Source: Anoxybacillus sp050480245 (lineage in GTDB: Bacteria > Bacillota > Bacilli > Bacillales > Anoxybacillaceae). Taken from it: a stretch of 7,679 bases of DNA. The notes beneath the pieces were generated by a model, which was not told where the DNA came from, did not search any database, and was given only the letters and a program-made list of their open reading frames with translations. The stretch is from NCBI GenBank assembly GCA_050480245.1, contig JBCNEQ010000079.1; one strand, 5' to 3'. The position numbers were made by a program, and so were the translations under genes. The number at the start of each line of letters is the position of its first letter. Position 1 is the first letter of the stretch. Of this stretch, positions 7,160 through 7,679 are shown in pieces.

Positions 7160-7182
7160 TGGTTACAAGGGGGTGAAGACAA

Positions 7183-7374
7183 ATGGCAAATCGAAATCGA
7201 TTGCTCGTCCCTGGTGTGCAACAAGCAATTGACCAAATGAAATATGAAATCGCTCAAGAGTTTGGCGTGCAGTTAGGCCCAGATACAACTGCGCGAGCAA
7301 ACGGTTCTGTCGGTGGCGAGATTACGAAACGCCTCGTGAAGATGGCAGAACAACAATTGGGTAGCCAAAAATAA
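7183..7374 (+). CDS. sspA: Alpha/beta-type small acid-soluble spore protein
   Basis: A DNA-binding protein made in the forespore. It coats spore DNA, converts it to an A-like form, protects against UV and heat, and is degraded at germination to supply amino acids. The 63 residues show the whole family signature: LLVPGVQQAIDQMK, the GPR germination protease recognition segment YEIAQEFGV (about 21-29), and RANGSVGGEITKRLV (about 38-52). It is slightly shorter than B. subtilis SspA (69) because the Asn/Ser-rich N terminus is reduced. The ribosome binding site is AAGGGGGTG, 6 nt before the ATG. It has its own probable sigma-G promoter and a strong terminator, so it is expected to be a single-gene, late-sporulation unit despite following thiI. 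The symbol is given by synteny; paralogues in the genome would be nearly identical. Confidence 0.96.
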   Translation: MANRNRLLVPGVQQAIDQMKYEIAQEFGVQLGPDTTARANGSVGGEITKRLVKMAEQQLGSQK

Positions 7375-7387
7375 ATATAGATGACAG

Positions 7388-7426
7388 CACTCGGTAGATT
7401 TCGTCCTACCGAGTGTTTTTATTTTT
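7388..7426 (+). terminator. Intrinsic terminator of the spore protein gene
   Basis: CACTCGGTAG (7388-7397) pairs perfectly with CTACCGAGTG (7406-7415) around an 8-nt loop, followed by TTTTTATTTTT. It begins 14 bases after the stop codon. Confidence 0.95.
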
Positions 7427-7443
7427 GAAATTTTTAGAAAAGT

Positions 7444-7474
7444 TATACAAAAATATTCCGTTTTCTTGTATAAT
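7444..7474 (+). promoter_or_regulatory. Putative sigma-A promoter of the truncated ytcI-like gene
   Basis: A perfect -10 hexamer TATAAT is at 7469-7474, 35 bp before the start codon. Upstream, TATACA (7444-7449) matches 4 of 6 positions of TTGACA with a long 19-bp spacer. The region between is A/T-rich. It is the only good promoter in the 83-bp gap after the spore gene terminator. Confidence 0.5.
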
Positions 7475-7509
7475 TTTTTCTGTAATCATACGGTAAGGGG
7501 GAGAGAAAA

Positions 7510-7602
7510 ATGAATTTAATTGCACCAGAAATGTACAATTTGACAAGCGAATTTGAAAAGTATGCGGATGATCCAAACGGTACCGTCAAGAATTTTGTGT
7601 AA
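7510..7602 (+). pseudogene. ytcI: 5' remnant of a YtcI-type acyl-CoA synthetase gene, interrupted
   Basis: A promoter and a strong ribosome binding site (AAGGGGGAGAG, about 5 nt before the ATG) lead into a frame beginning MNLIAPEMYNLTSEFEKY and reaching ADDPN. This resembles the N terminus of the acetyl/acyl-CoA synthetase found next to sspA in bacilli (YtcI), an AMP-forming acid:CoA ligase normally over 500 residues. After ADDPN (about codon 23) the frame runs into sequence that looks like an insertion-sequence end and stops at 7600-7602, leaving only 30 codons. No adenylation domain is present. The gene is presumably inactive unless the rest lies beyond the insertion as an intact 3' fragment. 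An alternative is a true 30-residue peptide, but the well-formed start plus synteny makes a broken gene more likely. Identity is from a short stretch and remembered homologues. Confidence 0.55.
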
Positions 7603-7679
7603 TGTAATGGGGTAGGGTTTCTCTGAAATGGATTTGAATTGATAGGGAACCGATTTTCTCCCCACAGGAGACTGAATAT
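7579..7679 (+). mobile_element. Probable end of an IS256-family insertion sequence (partial)
   Basis: From about 7579 the sequence reads GGTACCGTCAAGAATTTTG followed by TGTAATG. Its complement (TTACACAAAATTCTTGACGG) resembles the terminal inverted repeats I recall for IS256-family (mutator-type) elements of Firmicutes. The junction falls where the ytcI-like coding sequence is lost. Further in, AGGAG at 7666-7670 is followed 7 nt later by AT, the last two bases of the window; if the next base is G, a transposase could start at 7678. The other end, the transposase and any 8-9 bp target duplication are outside the window, so the boundary is uncertain by a few bases and the family is an inference. 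Confidence 0.45.

Noticed and set aside
7131..7161. Inverted repeat CATAG ... CTATG with inner TTGT/ACAA between thiI and the spore gene, considered as a thiI terminator or an operator
   Set aside because: The stems are 4-5 bp and A/T-rich, with a large gap and no T run; it overlaps the probable sigma-G promoter, whose consensus explains the sequence better.

Overview
The window looks like a stretch of core chromosome from a spore-forming, low-to-moderate GC Bacillaceae, most likely Anoxybacillus or a close Geobacillus relative. Three things suggest this. An alpha/beta-type small acid-soluble spore protein gene is present. The Shine-Dalgarno sites are strong and Bacillus-like. The gene order matches, from memory, the Bacillus subtilis block dgcP(ytrP) - ytsP - hisJ - ezrA - braB - nifZ - thiI - sspA - ytcI. 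The genus is an inference; no search was run.

Layout. Positions 2-70 (+) are the last codons of a GGDEF diguanylate cyclase. It converges, across a hairpin at 73-105, on a two-gene minus-strand operon: hisJ (1391-603), a PHP-type histidinol phosphatase, then ytsP (589-104), a GAF-fold free-methionine-R-sulfoxide reductase. ezrA (1555-3246, +), a membrane-anchored negative regulator of FtsZ ring assembly, diverges from hisJ. ezrA converges on brnQ (4601-3273, -), a branched-chain amino acid transporter. The two genes share a perfect 21-bp inverted repeat that serves as a terminator and encodes the last residues of EzrA. Divergent from brnQ is the tightly coupled pair nifZ/iscS (4779-5930) and thiI (5927-7120), which overlap by 4 bp and together form a sulfur relay for tRNA 4-thiouridine. 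An sspA-type spore protein gene (7183-7374) follows, with a probable sigma-G promoter and its own terminator.

Right edge. A gene with its own promoter and ribosome binding site starts at 7510. Its first residues look like the YtcI-type acyl-CoA synthetase, which is also the gene expected here by synteny. The frame departs from that pattern after about 23 codons and stops at 7602. The sequence from about 7579 onward resembles the terminal inverted repeat and leader of an IS256-family insertion sequence, so the gene appears to be interrupted. The transposase would lie beyond the window.

Apart from this right edge the region is ordinary housekeeping sequence, and I see no undescribed system. 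No gene-free stretch exceeds 300 bases. The longest are 1392-1554 and 4602-4778, both divergent promoter regions. Several obvious upstream-extended starts were rejected in favour of starts with better placed ribosome binding sites (ytsP, hisJ, ezrA, brnQ, nifZ).
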